NCBI GenBank assembly: GCA_041392785.1
Contig: JAWKLK010000007.1
Span: 62,001-126,000, forward strand
Source of the DNA: OLB9 sp041392785
GTDB lineage: Bacteria > Bacteroidota > Bacteroidia > Chitinophagales > Saprospiraceae
DNA: 64,000 nucleotides
Direction: 5' to 3'
Shown here piece by piece: positions 10,001-17,433 of this stretch (positions within the stretch are counted from its first letter, which is position 1; every line of letters starts with the position of its first letter). The translations under genes and the position numbers were made by a program. Below the pieces are notes generated by a model. The model ran no database searches, was not told the DNA's origin, and was given only the letters and a program-made list of their open reading frames with translations.

Positions 10001-10119
10001 TGATCAATTACCACTTGAAAGTTAGTGACAGAACACACTACTTCTCCTTTTGCAAAAGCTCCGGACCAATAAAGTAAAATAATCAGGATTTGGGTTTTTA
10101 GTACATGTTGGAATTTCAT
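7045..10119 (-). CDS. Giant cysteine-rich CCPC-repeat T9SS cargo protein
   Basis: A 1024-residue secreted protein with a signal peptide (1-23) and a C-terminal T9SS type A sorting domain (about 950-1024: a VYDISGR core, then GVYILSIQ and FVIIK). Between them lie five units of about 180 residues, each with a CCPC motif at 115-118, 291-294, 478-481, 660-663 and 844-847. Before each CCPC there is usually a beta-strand module (FGxxGF, then LPSLC or similar); after it comes a second module ending xxFCxxxTIxNPCY. Repeated Cys positions suggest many disulphides or metal sites in an extracellular adhesin or stalk. I do not recognise the repeat as a named family. It is alone on the minus strand between convergent and divergent neighbours. 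Confidence 0.85.
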   Translation of the reverse strand: MKFQHVLKTQILIILLYWSGAFAKGEVVCSVTNFQVVIDQNTCNGEIVDFTFTFDATDFGANGFTLSSPAGIMNYEIGDPYQSSVIALCAEDTEWTITDNDNPSCSTTILVPPICCPCEYTADVIEFFCGDNNIFCFFNIFESEGSCVNYYPEVYFQGQLIDSNYPLNYFMLPGTYDETIDFEICSGVPGLQECIPFSLENPCLGYITTFLVYDNDITCDENNANVTIYLDGVISEDYPVTVTTSLGTSEVYNSSGFYTLVLPALCNGPITIQANNYNNSIILYSIINKLCCPCSTEFSIENQACTDGQFNLIIAQGNTFGTCASYPWTASLNDTTYLLHDIEINNYYEIENIQSNDSILLIEICNVSPIEYFCTTQTIQNPCYNLEVDTCSLLSFQIVLDSSVCLQDSMRLPFTYHSTDTTDFMYIIRSSLGTIDTIIAGTTEYITVPSPCDSMVVFTMYDPNFIDCVVHDTIQTLCCPCEFDVDVMAMCNGQMPNISIELDSIWGNCFGDSLVVSLNGTSYIWAGSAPFAHDVTVSSQVDSIDISVCHKGLNTTCFSLTIANPCYTAPVCTIGNLQIDSISDCINDNGARQLVLSFFAQNFGQNGFIINTDSGLDSTYILNGNEYTVVLPSLCIDDRLYISDAKEPSCSATLDLPKLCCPCQSNFSISSSGCNGGAINPIITLENSGTCGFYDWNLTINGDPTSMMLVDGQYEVDAINSLDSLLKFVFCSTHPTQSYCDTVTFVNPCYTSIVPCSIADVSFQIDTTQCAGDSLPVTISFQSQNFGSQGFTITDPNGRIWPFSNSNTPVNITLLADCANSQVLNITDDLDPSCGSVIALPSLCCPCSMTFTPQLQPCNEEGFEVLIAFDTMDGSCVYGDWTININGSLVTFTETNAGLMIDDQILVVDSVLTIEVCSQLPTGQFCDQVTITNPCPILIGTQETTLDDLITFQTLPDGIFVHNKSDADLTFTVYDISGRTFLEPKNIQINADFRVSTTSFQNGVYILSIQQDDAVFLKSFVIIK

Positions 10120-10272
10120 ATTTATTTTCTTTTGGTGTATATATAGATAGAGTCATAAATAGCTTTAAACGCTGCCTATGATAATGAGATTTTGAAATAA
10201 ATTTAATGAAGTAAATTTATAACCTTGGAATTGGGCCAATTGCTTCCATGAATTCAATGCTTACAAGCACAT

Positions 10273-11262
10273 ATGTTTTATGTGATAATTACGATTTTCA
10301 TTACTTTTGTGTTACAAAATCTTTATTACAGTTTAGTGGGCAATAAAAATCTGGATGAAATCCATATTCATTTTAACGAGAGTCAATCTCTTGTATTAAA
10401 CCTGTGCCTTGGTCTTATCATGTTTGGTATAGCTTTAGACCTAAAAATAGAAGATTTTAAATTTGTTTTTTCCCACATCCGATCTGTTGCAATAGGTTTG
10501 TTTTCACAATGGGTATTTCTTCCTATTCTGACATTAGTACTAATCTTGATTATACAACCTGCTCCGGGTATCGCTATGGGAATGGCACTGATTGCTGCGT
10601 GTCCAGGCGGTAATGTTTCAAATTACGCCGTTCATTTTTCAAAAGCCAATACTGCATTATCAATAATAATGACAAGTATTACAACGCTCATGTGCGTGTT
10701 TACGACACCTACTATTTTTTCTTTAGTACAATATTTATTACCTACATTTTCAAAAAGTGTTGACACTTTAGGCAGTGTTGATATTCGTTTTGGAGACATG
10801 GCACTCATTGTATTAAAATTGATTATTATACCATCCTTTATGGGGATTTTCATGAACTCATATTTTCCAAAAATTACTAATTTTATCAAGAAACCAATCA
10901 ATATTATTTCAATGTTGATTTTTATTAGCTTTGTTTTTTTTGGCGTAATGTCAAATTGGGATAATCTAGTAAATTACATCTCCTACGTATTCTTTATAGT
11001 TCTTATACACAATGGATTAGCTTTAATGGGCGGTTATGGGCTGTCAAAATTTGTGTTTGGCATGAGTGAAAGTGATGCACGTACAATCAGTCTTGAAACA
11101 GGAATACAGAATTCAGGTTTGGCATTGATCATCATTTTTACACTATTCAATGGCATGGGAAGCATGGCGCTGATTGCTGCTTGGTGGAGTGTTTGGCATT
11201 TAATTTCGGCAATTTCGATTTCTTTCGTTTGGAGAAGACAAGTGGGTTTTTCAACATTATAA
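10273..11262 (+). CDS. Bile acid:sodium symporter family (BASS) transporter
   Basis: A 329-residue inner-membrane protein with about nine or ten hydrophobic helices. The family signatures are visible: the GLIMFGIALDL stretch after the first helices, the AACPGGNVSNYAVHFSKANTALS segment that carries the sodium site, and GIQNSGLALII near the C-terminus. BASS proteins couple sodium to uptake of organic anions such as bile acids, pantoate or 2-oxo acids; the substrate here cannot be read from sequence. It is monocistronic and divergent from the CCPC-repeat gene. The ATG at 10273 puts the first helix at the very N-terminus, as usual. Confidence 0.88.
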   Translation: MFYVIITIFITFVLQNLYYSLVGNKNLDEIHIHFNESQSLVLNLCLGLIMFGIALDLKIEDFKFVFSHIRSVAIGLFSQWVFLPILTLVLILIIQPAPGIAMGMALIAACPGGNVSNYAVHFSKANTALSIIMTSITTLMCVFTTPTIFSLVQYLLPTFSKSVDTLGSVDIRFGDMALIVLKLIIIPSFMGIFMNSYFPKITNFIKKPINIISMLIFISFVFFGVMSNWDNLVNYISYVFFIVLIHNGLALMGGYGLSKFVFGMSESDARTISLETGIQNSGLALIIIFTLFNGMGSMALIAAWWSVWHLISAISISFVWRRQVGFSTL

Positions 11263-11330
11263 AGTGTCTTTTATCAATAAAATTAAACTTCAACAAACCA
11301 TAATTTGATTTCATACGTTTTATAGTAAAA

Positions 11331-12527
11331 ATGAATTTTATGAAAAATGTAATCTTTCTTCTTGTGTTTGCCATCTCATGTAGTCAGACATCAGAAGTTT
11401 CTTATGTTGATGACACCGTAGAGGCAGATATCAAATCTTTTAATAATGACTTTGCATTTTTACTTTTCGACAAAGAATCTCTTCAAAAAGGACGTGAAAA
11501 CATACTAATTTCTCCTTTTAGTATTCAGACAGCGCTGAGCATGGCTGCCAATGGAGCTTCAGGAAATACCTTATTAGAAATGAAAGATTTCTTTGGCTTT
11601 GGAAATGAGACTATAGGTACCTTAAATGCTTCTTACGTAGATTTATTGGGGAAATTACAGCAGGCTTCATCTGCCAACACTTCAGTGTTGAGCAATAATT
11701 CCTTTTTCTATGATAACAAGAGACTTCAATTGTTAGATGGGTATAAATCTCTGTTGGAAGATCAATATAATTGCCACTTTAAAGAGTATGATTTTGATGC
11801 AATACAGCCGTCAGTTGATGCTATGAATGGTTGGATAAAGGAGACTACCAACGGTAAAATTGACAAATTGATTTCTACAATAAAGCAAGATGATATAGCA
11901 TTTTTGATAAATACACTTTTTTTCAAAGCAGGCTGGTCTAGCAAGTTTTATGAACCAAGAGATGACAAATTCACAAACGCTGATGGCACAATTATCACTA
12001 CTCCATTTATCTATAGAGATGCGGCAGTACCTTATTATAAAGGGGAAAACTATGAAATAGCGGATGTTCCATTTAGAGATTCAACCTTTAGTTTGAGCGT
12101 GGTGAAACCTACCAATAAAGCAACGGTAATCCCTTTTTCTAAGTCCGTTTACGACGCTTTATTGCCCAATTTGAAATATGATAGGCTTTTCATAGGTTTG
12201 CCAAAAATGCATTTGAGTTATAAAAACGATCTAGTATCATCATTAAAGCTTCTCAATATAAAAGATGCCTTCAATGACAATGCCGATTTTACAAAATTGG
12301 GGACTGCTTCCAACACAATCTACATCAGCCAGATTCAGCACCAAGCAGTGTTAGAAGTAGATGAAGAAGGCGTGGAAGGGGCGGCTGCCACTGCAATAGG
12401 ATTTGCTGTAACATCGGCTCCACCAAGTATTGTTTATAATGAACCTTTCTATCTTATATTAAGGCACATTGAGACAAACACCATTTTATTTATAGGTAAG
12501 GTCAATCAAAATCCATTAGGGAATTAG
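11331..12527 (+). CDS. Serpin lipoprotein (serine protease inhibitor)
   Basis: A 398-residue serpin (MEROPS I4). A lipoprotein signal ends at Cys17 (AISC), so it should be anchored in the outer or inner membrane facing outward. The serpin core is full length. The hinge of the reactive centre loop reads VDEEGVEGAAATAIGF, matching the small-residue hinge (E-E-G-x-E-A-A-A-x-T/A) of inhibitory serpins, and the C-terminal PFYLILRH...ILFIGKV is the typical final strand. The scissile bond is likely within VTSAPPS, which would give an elastase- or chymotrypsin-like target, but this is a guess. An ATG at 11340 is an alternative start. A likely role is shielding the cell from proteases, perhaps its own secreted ones. 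Confidence 0.92.
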   Translation: MNFMKNVIFLLVFAISCSQTSEVSYVDDTVEADIKSFNNDFAFLLFDKESLQKGRENILISPFSIQTALSMAANGASGNTLLEMKDFFGFGNETIGTLNASYVDLLGKLQQASSANTSVLSNNSFFYDNKRLQLLDGYKSLLEDQYNCHFKEYDFDAIQPSVDAMNGWIKETTNGKIDKLISTIKQDDIAFLINTLFFKAGWSSKFYEPRDDKFTNADGTIITTPFIYRDAAVPYYKGENYEIADVPFRDSTFSLSVVKPTNKATVIPFSKSVYDALLPNLKYDRLFIGLPKMHLSYKNDLVSSLKLLNIKDAFNDNADFTKLGTASNTIYISQIQHQAVLEVDEEGVEGAAATAIGFAVTSAPPSIVYNEPFYLILRHIETNTILFIGKVNQNPLGN

Positions 12528-12535
12528 GATTAGTT

Positions 12536-12565
12536 TTGTTCCTAATAAAATAAGTCATAACTTTG
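12536..12565 (+). promoter_or_regulatory. Bacteroidota-type promoter of threonine catabolism genes
   Basis: TTG at 12536-12538, 19 bases, then a perfect TAACTTTG at 12558-12565. Predicted transcription start near 12571, about 25 bases before the ATG at 12596. The in-frame TTG at 12563 lies inside the box and cannot be the start codon. Confidence 0.7.
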
Positions 12566-12595
12566 GACTCCCAATTCAATAGGAAGCCCAGATTT

Positions 12596-13540
12596 ATGAA
12601 ACCAACAAAGATTCTTGTTACAGGAGCCAATGGACAGATAGGCACCGTCTTGACCGAAAAGTTGAGAGAAGTCCATGGAAAGTATAATGTGTTAGCTACA
12701 GACATCCACAAATTGGATGGGGATCACGAGCCATATCAGTTTTTGGACATCCTAAATCCACAAAGACTAAGGGAGATTTTGGCAGATAACGATATTACAC
12801 AAATCTATCATTTGGCAGCTATTCTTTCGGCTAATGGAGAATGGAATCCCATGAAAACTTGGAATGTCAATATGAATGCTTTTTTGAATCTACTTGAGGC
12901 TGCAAAAGAATTTGGAATTGATAAAATATTTTTTCCAAGTACAATAGCGGTTTTTGGAATGACTACACCACAAATAAATACGCATCAAGATGTGCCATTA
13001 CTTCCAAGTACTGTGTATGGCATGAGCAAAGCCACTGGTGAATTGTGGTGCAATTATTACCATCTAAAATATGGAATGGATATCAGATCTTTGAGGTACC
13101 CAGGCATTATTGGATGGCAGTCTTTGCCTGGTGGTGGCACTACTGATTATGCAGTAGAAATATACCATGAAGCTTTAAAAACCAAATCCTACACATCATT
13201 TTTAGACAAAGGCACCAGATTGCCCATGATGTACATGGATGACGCTATCAATGCCACAATACAATTGATGGAAGCGGATGCGTCAAAAGTGAAGTTGAGA
13301 TATGGTTACAATCTTGCATCTATGAGTTTTGGTCCAGAAGAAATAGCTGCTGAAATTCAAAAACATATCCCTGAATTCACAATCGAATATAAGCCAGATT
13401 ATCGACAAGCCATTGCCGAATCTTGGACAGAATCCATCGATGATAGCAAAGCTCGAGAAGATTGGGGATGGAAGCCACAATATGATTTGGCTAGTATGAC
13501 AAAAGATATGTTGGAACATTTAAAGCATCTTTATATTTAA
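12596..13540 (+). CDS. tdh: SDR-type L-threonine 3-dehydrogenase (NAD-dependent epimerase/dehydratase family)
   Basis: Oxidises L-threonine to 2-amino-3-ketobutyrate with NAD+. The 314-residue protein is an extended short-chain dehydrogenase: GANGQIG at residues 10-16 binds NAD, and the Tyr141-x-x-x-Lys145 pair (YGMSK) with the preceding PSTIAVFG serine segment forms the active site. This fold is the UDP-galactose-epimerase-like threonine dehydrogenase known from Flavobacterium and Cupriavidus, not the zinc enzyme of E. coli. The function is read mainly from the next gene, kbl, only 4 bases downstream, which uses its product. Without kbl it would only be called an epimerase-family protein. 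Confidence 0.88.
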   Translation: MKPTKILVTGANGQIGTVLTEKLREVHGKYNVLATDIHKLDGDHEPYQFLDILNPQRLREILADNDITQIYHLAAILSANGEWNPMKTWNVNMNAFLNLLEAAKEFGIDKIFFPSTIAVFGMTTPQINTHQDVPLLPSTVYGMSKATGELWCNYYHLKYGMDIRSLRYPGIIGWQSLPGGGTTDYAVEIYHEALKTKSYTSFLDKGTRLPMMYMDDAINATIQLMEADASKVKLRYGYNLASMSFGPEEIAAEIQKHIPEFTIEYKPDYRQAIAESWTESIDDSKAREDWGWKPQYDLASMTKDMLEHLKHLYI

Positions 13541-13544
13541 AAAT

Positions 13545-14744
13545 ATGAATAGGGATAAGATTTATAGCAACATTAGAGCAGATCTTGAAGACCTCAAATC
13601 ACAAGGTCTTTTTAAATCTGAGAGAATCATTGTCACACCTCAATCTGCTCATATCCGAACAAATAACACGGGTGATGTACTGAATTTCTGCGCGAATAAC
13701 TATTTAGGGTTATCTTCACATCCTGATGTTATTGATGCCGCCATAGAAGGGATACGCAGTCACGGATTCGGGATGTCTTCTGTGCGTTTTATTTGTGGAA
13801 CTCAGGATATTCATAAAACTCTTGAATCTAAAATAGCAAAGTTTGTAGGGCAAGAAGACGCAATTCTTTATGCAGCAGCATTTGATGCAAATGGTGGTGT
13901 TTTCGAACCACTGCTAAGTGAAAAAGATGCAATCATATCAGATGCATTGAATCACGCATCTATCATAGATGGTATACGTCTATGCAAGGCAAAAAGATAT
14001 CGTTATGAAAATAATGATATGACTGATCTAGAGTCAAAATTAATCGAGGCAAAGAAAGATGGAGCTGAAAAAATTCTTATTGCTACGGATGGTGTATTTT
14101 CAATGGATGGCATCATAGCACAAGTAGATAAGATTTGTGACCTAGCAGATAAGTATGAAGCACTTGTGATGGTAGACGACTGTCACGCTACGGGATTTGT
14201 AGGGAAGACAGGTCGGGGATCAGCGGAACATAATGATGCATTCAGCAGGGTTGATATCATCACTGGTACATTTGGCAAAGCACTAGGTGGAGCATCAGGT
14301 GGATTTACGGCTGCAAAAAAAGAAATTGTTGAGTTACTGAGACAAAAATCAAGACCTTATTTATTTTCAAATACTTTGGCGCCATCCATAGTGACTGCAT
14401 CGATTAAAGTTTTGGATATGCTAGAATCTAGTACAGCATTGAGAGATAAGTTAGAGCAGAATACCTTAAGATTTAGGGAAGGTATGGTTCGAGCGGGTTT
14501 TGATATTATTCCGGGTGTACATCCGATTACTCCTGTGATGCTTTATGATGCGCCACTAGCGCAACAATTCGCGTCTGAATTATTGGATGAAGGGATCTAT
14601 GTGATAGGCTTTTTCTATCCTGTAGTCCCAAAAGGAAAGGCCCGGATCCGTGTTCAAATCAGCGCAGGACATAGCATAGATGATATTGATAAGTCTATTG
14701 CTGCCTTTAGTAAAGTAGGTAAGAAGCTTAATGTAATATCTTGA
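13545..14744 (+). CDS. kbl: Glycine C-acetyltransferase (2-amino-3-ketobutyrate CoA ligase)
   Basis: PLP enzyme that splits 2-amino-3-ketobutyrate with CoA into glycine and acetyl-CoA, completing threonine breakdown begun by the upstream dehydrogenase. At 399 residues it has the normal length of the alpha-oxoamine synthase family. The N-terminal NFCANNYLGLSSHP, the VDDCHATGF segment and the Schiff-base lysine Lys245 in TFGKALGGASGG are all intact. It begins 4 bases after the dehydrogenase stop, so the two are almost certainly cotranscribed. Serine palmitoyltransferase-like paralogues share the fold, but the context favours Kbl. Confidence 0.94.
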   Translation: MNRDKIYSNIRADLEDLKSQGLFKSERIIVTPQSAHIRTNNTGDVLNFCANNYLGLSSHPDVIDAAIEGIRSHGFGMSSVRFICGTQDIHKTLESKIAKFVGQEDAILYAAAFDANGGVFEPLLSEKDAIISDALNHASIIDGIRLCKAKRYRYENNDMTDLESKLIEAKKDGAEKILIATDGVFSMDGIIAQVDKICDLADKYEALVMVDDCHATGFVGKTGRGSAEHNDAFSRVDIITGTFGKALGGASGGFTAAKKEIVELLRQKSRPYLFSNTLAPSIVTASIKVLDMLESSTALRDKLEQNTLRFREGMVRAGFDIIPGVHPITPVMLYDAPLAQQFASELLDEGIYVIGFFYPVVPKGKARIRVQISAGHSIDDIDKSIAAFSKVGKKLNVIS

Positions 14745-14757
14745 TAAATAAAATATT

Positions 14758-15471
14758 GTGATTATTTACTTAAAGTCATTTATATTGATTATTTTATGCG
14801 TAATACTTGGGAATCTCCATGCTCAAGATTCTGCAAAATTTAATTTTCTTGAATTTAGACTTTCATTATTGCAACCCTTGGGTTCTATTCAAAAAGCGTT
14901 TCTTTCCACGGACTTCAATATCGGAGGGGAGTATCATCGGCAAATCACAACTGATAAACCGATTTTTTTAGGTATTTTTTTGGATTATAGTAAACTTTCG
15001 ACCACTGAATTGACGGTTCAAGAATTCATTGATTTCAATCTTTTTGATGTCAGCTATGCCACTTCTACCAATTTAATAAACTTTGGAGGGACTATGCGTT
15101 TCTATCCAGATATAAGTTTTTTAAAGCTCTTTCCTTTTTTGGAAGGTAATGTCGGTGGAAGGTGGTTTTATACCCTGACCAATAGGACTTTGACCGATTC
15201 CAGTACATCAACTTCCACAATGGAAAAGGGTAATGTAGCACCGTGCTTTAGTATGGGGATAGGTGTACATACACCTATTTCAGATGAATTTTTCATCACA
15301 GGGAAGGCTGCTTATTCTTATGCTTTGTCTACAACTTATTTGTATGTTGGCGAAAATTTACCACTCATTGACAGTAGCCTTGATGGGTATAAAACACGTA
15401 GATCTAACTCTGAATTTGTACTATATTCAATAGGCATTTCTTACCGATTTAGTAAATTGTTGCCAAATTAG
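14758..15471 (+). CDS. Outer-membrane beta-barrel-like protein
   Basis: A 237-residue exported protein with a signal peptide (to NLHAQ near residue 22) and alternating polar/aromatic strands ending with ...GISYRFSK, the usual last strand of small Bacteroidota outer-membrane barrels. No specific family is recognisable. The only start in frame before the signal peptide is GTG at 14758, 13 bases after kbl; the next gene, rluD, follows 3 bases after its stop, so it sits inside an operon-like row. Function unknown; a structural or small-solute porin role is a guess. Confidence 0.7.
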   Translation: MIIYLKSFILIILCVILGNLHAQDSAKFNFLEFRLSLLQPLGSIQKAFLSTDFNIGGEYHRQITTDKPIFLGIFLDYSKLSTTELTVQEFIDFNLFDVSYATSTNLINFGGTMRFYPDISFLKLFPFLEGNVGGRWFYTLTNRTLTDSSTSTSTMEKGNVAPCFSMGIGVHTPISDEFFITGKAAYSYALSTTYLYVGENLPLIDSSLDGYKTRRSNSEFVLYSIGISYRFSKLLPN

Positions 15472-15474
15472 TAT

Positions 15475-16518
15475 ATGGTAGCTATCAAAGCTTCAGATTT
15501 AGAAGGCGGTGATGAAATGTTTGTCCACCAATCCATTGAATGCGATCCAAATCAAAAACCAATCAGGATAGACAAGTTTTTAATTGAGAGATTAGAAAAA
15601 GTTTCGAGAAATAGAGTGCAAAACGCCATAAAGGCAGGTTGTATTTTGGTCAATGGAGTCGGTGTAAAATCAAGTTATAAAATAAGACCAAAAGACCTTA
15701 TATCAGTGGTATTGCCTTCTGATCCTTCAGAAAATGAAGATGTCTTAGCTGAAAACATTGCATTGGACATCGTATATGAAGATGACGATGTACTGATTAT
15801 CAATAAACCGCCTGGGATGGTCGTGCATCCAGGAGTCGGAAATTATACGGGAACTTTGGTCAACGCATTGAAGTTTTATCTAAAATCTGGTGTTCCTATG
15901 CCACTTTTGGCTGGAAATGGAGCAGATCGCCCAGGTATTGTACACAGGATAGATAAAGATACCTCTGGGCTTATGATTATAGCAAAAAATGATTACGCTA
16001 TGACACATTTGGCAAAACAGTTTTTTGACCATACCATAAACAGGACATATCTTGCACTAGTTTGGGGCAATCCACAGCCATCCAATGGTACCATAACAGG
16101 TTTTATAGGCAGACATGAAAAGGATAGAATGCAGATGTATAATTATTCTGAAAGTGATAAAGGAAAACTAGCCATTACCCATTATGAAACTTTGGAAGAT
16201 TTGTATTATGTTTCTGTGGTGAAATGCAAGCTTGAGACAGGGAGAACACATCAAATAAGAGTTCATATGAAGACCATTGGTAATGTTTTATTCAATGATG
16301 CCAGATATGGCGGTGACCAGATTGTAAAGGGAACCGTTTATTCAAAATACAAACAATTTGTTCATAATTGTTTTGATATTTGCCCTCGTCAGGCTTTGCA
16401 CGCACACACTTTAGAATTTTTACATCCAACCAAAAATGAACGGATGTTTTTTACTCAGGACTTACCTGAAGATATGTCACAAGTTCTTGCGAAGTGGAGA
16501 GATTATGTTTCGAAATAG
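15475..16518 (+). CDS. rluD: 23S rRNA pseudouridine synthase, RluD family
   Basis: Isomerises uridines in large-subunit rRNA to pseudouridine. An S4 RNA-binding domain (RIDKFLIERL...ILVNG) spans residues about 30-85 and is followed by the catalytic domain with HRIDKDTSG, whose Asp160 is the nucleophile, and the late GRTHQIRVHM motif. The 347 residues match RluC/RluD. ATG 15475 is used; ATG 15517, preceded by a purine-rich stretch, would drop 14 residues without touching the S4 domain and may be the real start. In Bacteroidota the RluD-type gene is often annotated as RluA family, so the exact modified site is uncertain. Confidence 0.92.
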   Translation: MVAIKASDLEGGDEMFVHQSIECDPNQKPIRIDKFLIERLEKVSRNRVQNAIKAGCILVNGVGVKSSYKIRPKDLISVVLPSDPSENEDVLAENIALDIVYEDDDVLIINKPPGMVVHPGVGNYTGTLVNALKFYLKSGVPMPLLAGNGADRPGIVHRIDKDTSGLMIIAKNDYAMTHLAKQFFDHTINRTYLALVWGNPQPSNGTITGFIGRHEKDRMQMYNYSESDKGKLAITHYETLEDLYYVSVVKCKLETGRTHQIRVHMKTIGNVLFNDARYGGDQIVKGTVYSKYKQFVHNCFDICPRQALHAHTLEFLHPTKNERMFFTQDLPEDMSQVLAKWRDYVSK

Positions 16519-16571
16519 TACAGGTTTGCGCGATAGAATTTAACCAAAAGTAAGATTTTGACTAAAGTCTC

Positions 16572-16602
16572 TTGAATAAAATAGTGAAAAGTATTAATTT
16601 TG
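16572..16602 (+). promoter_or_regulatory. Bacteroidota-type promoter, leaderless
   Basis: TTG at 16572-16574, 20 bases, then perfect TAATTTTG at 16595-16602. The ATG of the esterase begins at 16609, 6 bases after the box, which is about where transcription should start. The message is therefore likely leaderless. The in-frame TTG at 16600 overlaps the box and is rejected as start. Confidence 0.7.
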
Positions 16603-16608
16603 CCGCTT

Positions 16609-17391
16609 ATGATAGGAAATGTTAGTCAATCTTGCCAGCCCATTATTGAAATTTTGGATGAGGCATACGAAATACCACAGTTGGGTAGAAAAAGGAGAAT
16701 AGCAGTTTTATTGCCACATGATTACTATTCTTCAAACAAGAGTTATCCTGTGATTTATCTCCATGATGGGCAAAATTTATTTGACGAATATGCACCTTAC
16801 GGTAATTGGGGTATTGACAAAGCTTTAAATCAATTAGCTTGTAAAGGTTTAGGGGACGTAATAGTAGTAGCAATAGATCATGGTGGCGTACTTAGAATTC
16901 AAGAATATTTACCTTATAGTACACCAAGATATACAGATTCTGAAGGTAATCTTTATTTGAAATTCATGCTTGAGGACCTCAAGCCGATGATTGACAGTAA
17001 ATTTAGGGTATTGAAGGAAAGAATCCATACTGGGATTGGTGGAAGTAGTTTAGGTGGGTTGATCAGCTTATATGCAGGTTTCAAATACCCTGAAATCTTT
17101 GGGAAAATGATGATTTTTTCGCCAAGTTTATGGATATCTGAAGAGATATATATGATGGCAAAAAAGTTTATACCAGCAGGTCCAACAGACATTTATCTGT
17201 ATGCTGGTGGTATGGAAAGTAGTAATCACTACGGTCAAGTTTTGCGGCTAGAGAGTATTTTGCATGAAAAAAGGAGGTATGATGATTTTGATATTACATT
17301 TGCTCATAATCCAACAGGCCAACATAAAGAAATACACTGGGGAAGCCAATTTCCACTCGCTTTAAAATGGCTTTATTATCAGAAATATTAG
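16609..17391 (+). CDS. Alpha/beta-hydrolase, putative esterase family (Fes/esterase D-like)
   Basis: A 260-residue cytoplasmic hydrolase without signal peptide. It has the putative-esterase features: RRIAVLLPHDYY, VIYLHDGQNLFD near residue 50 and the nucleophile elbow GSSLGG with Ser147. The late His is likely in KEIHWG near the C-terminus (about residue 245). Relatives include enterochelin esterase and sugar-ester hydrolases; the substrate is not predictable. It has its own promoter and is followed 42 bases later by leucyl aminopeptidase. Confidence 0.85.
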   Translation: MIGNVSQSCQPIIEILDEAYEIPQLGRKRRIAVLLPHDYYSSNKSYPVIYLHDGQNLFDEYAPYGNWGIDKALNQLACKGLGDVIVVAIDHGGVLRIQEYLPYSTPRYTDSEGNLYLKFMLEDLKPMIDSKFRVLKERIHTGIGGSSLGGLISLYAGFKYPEIFGKMMIFSPSLWISEEIYMMAKKFIPAGPTDIYLYAGGMESSNHYGQVLRLESILHEKRRYDDFDITFAHNPTGQHKEIHWGSQFPLALKWLYYQKY

Positions 17392-17433
17392 ATAAAAACT
17401 ACCAAAAAACATATCATTTAATATAACCAATTC

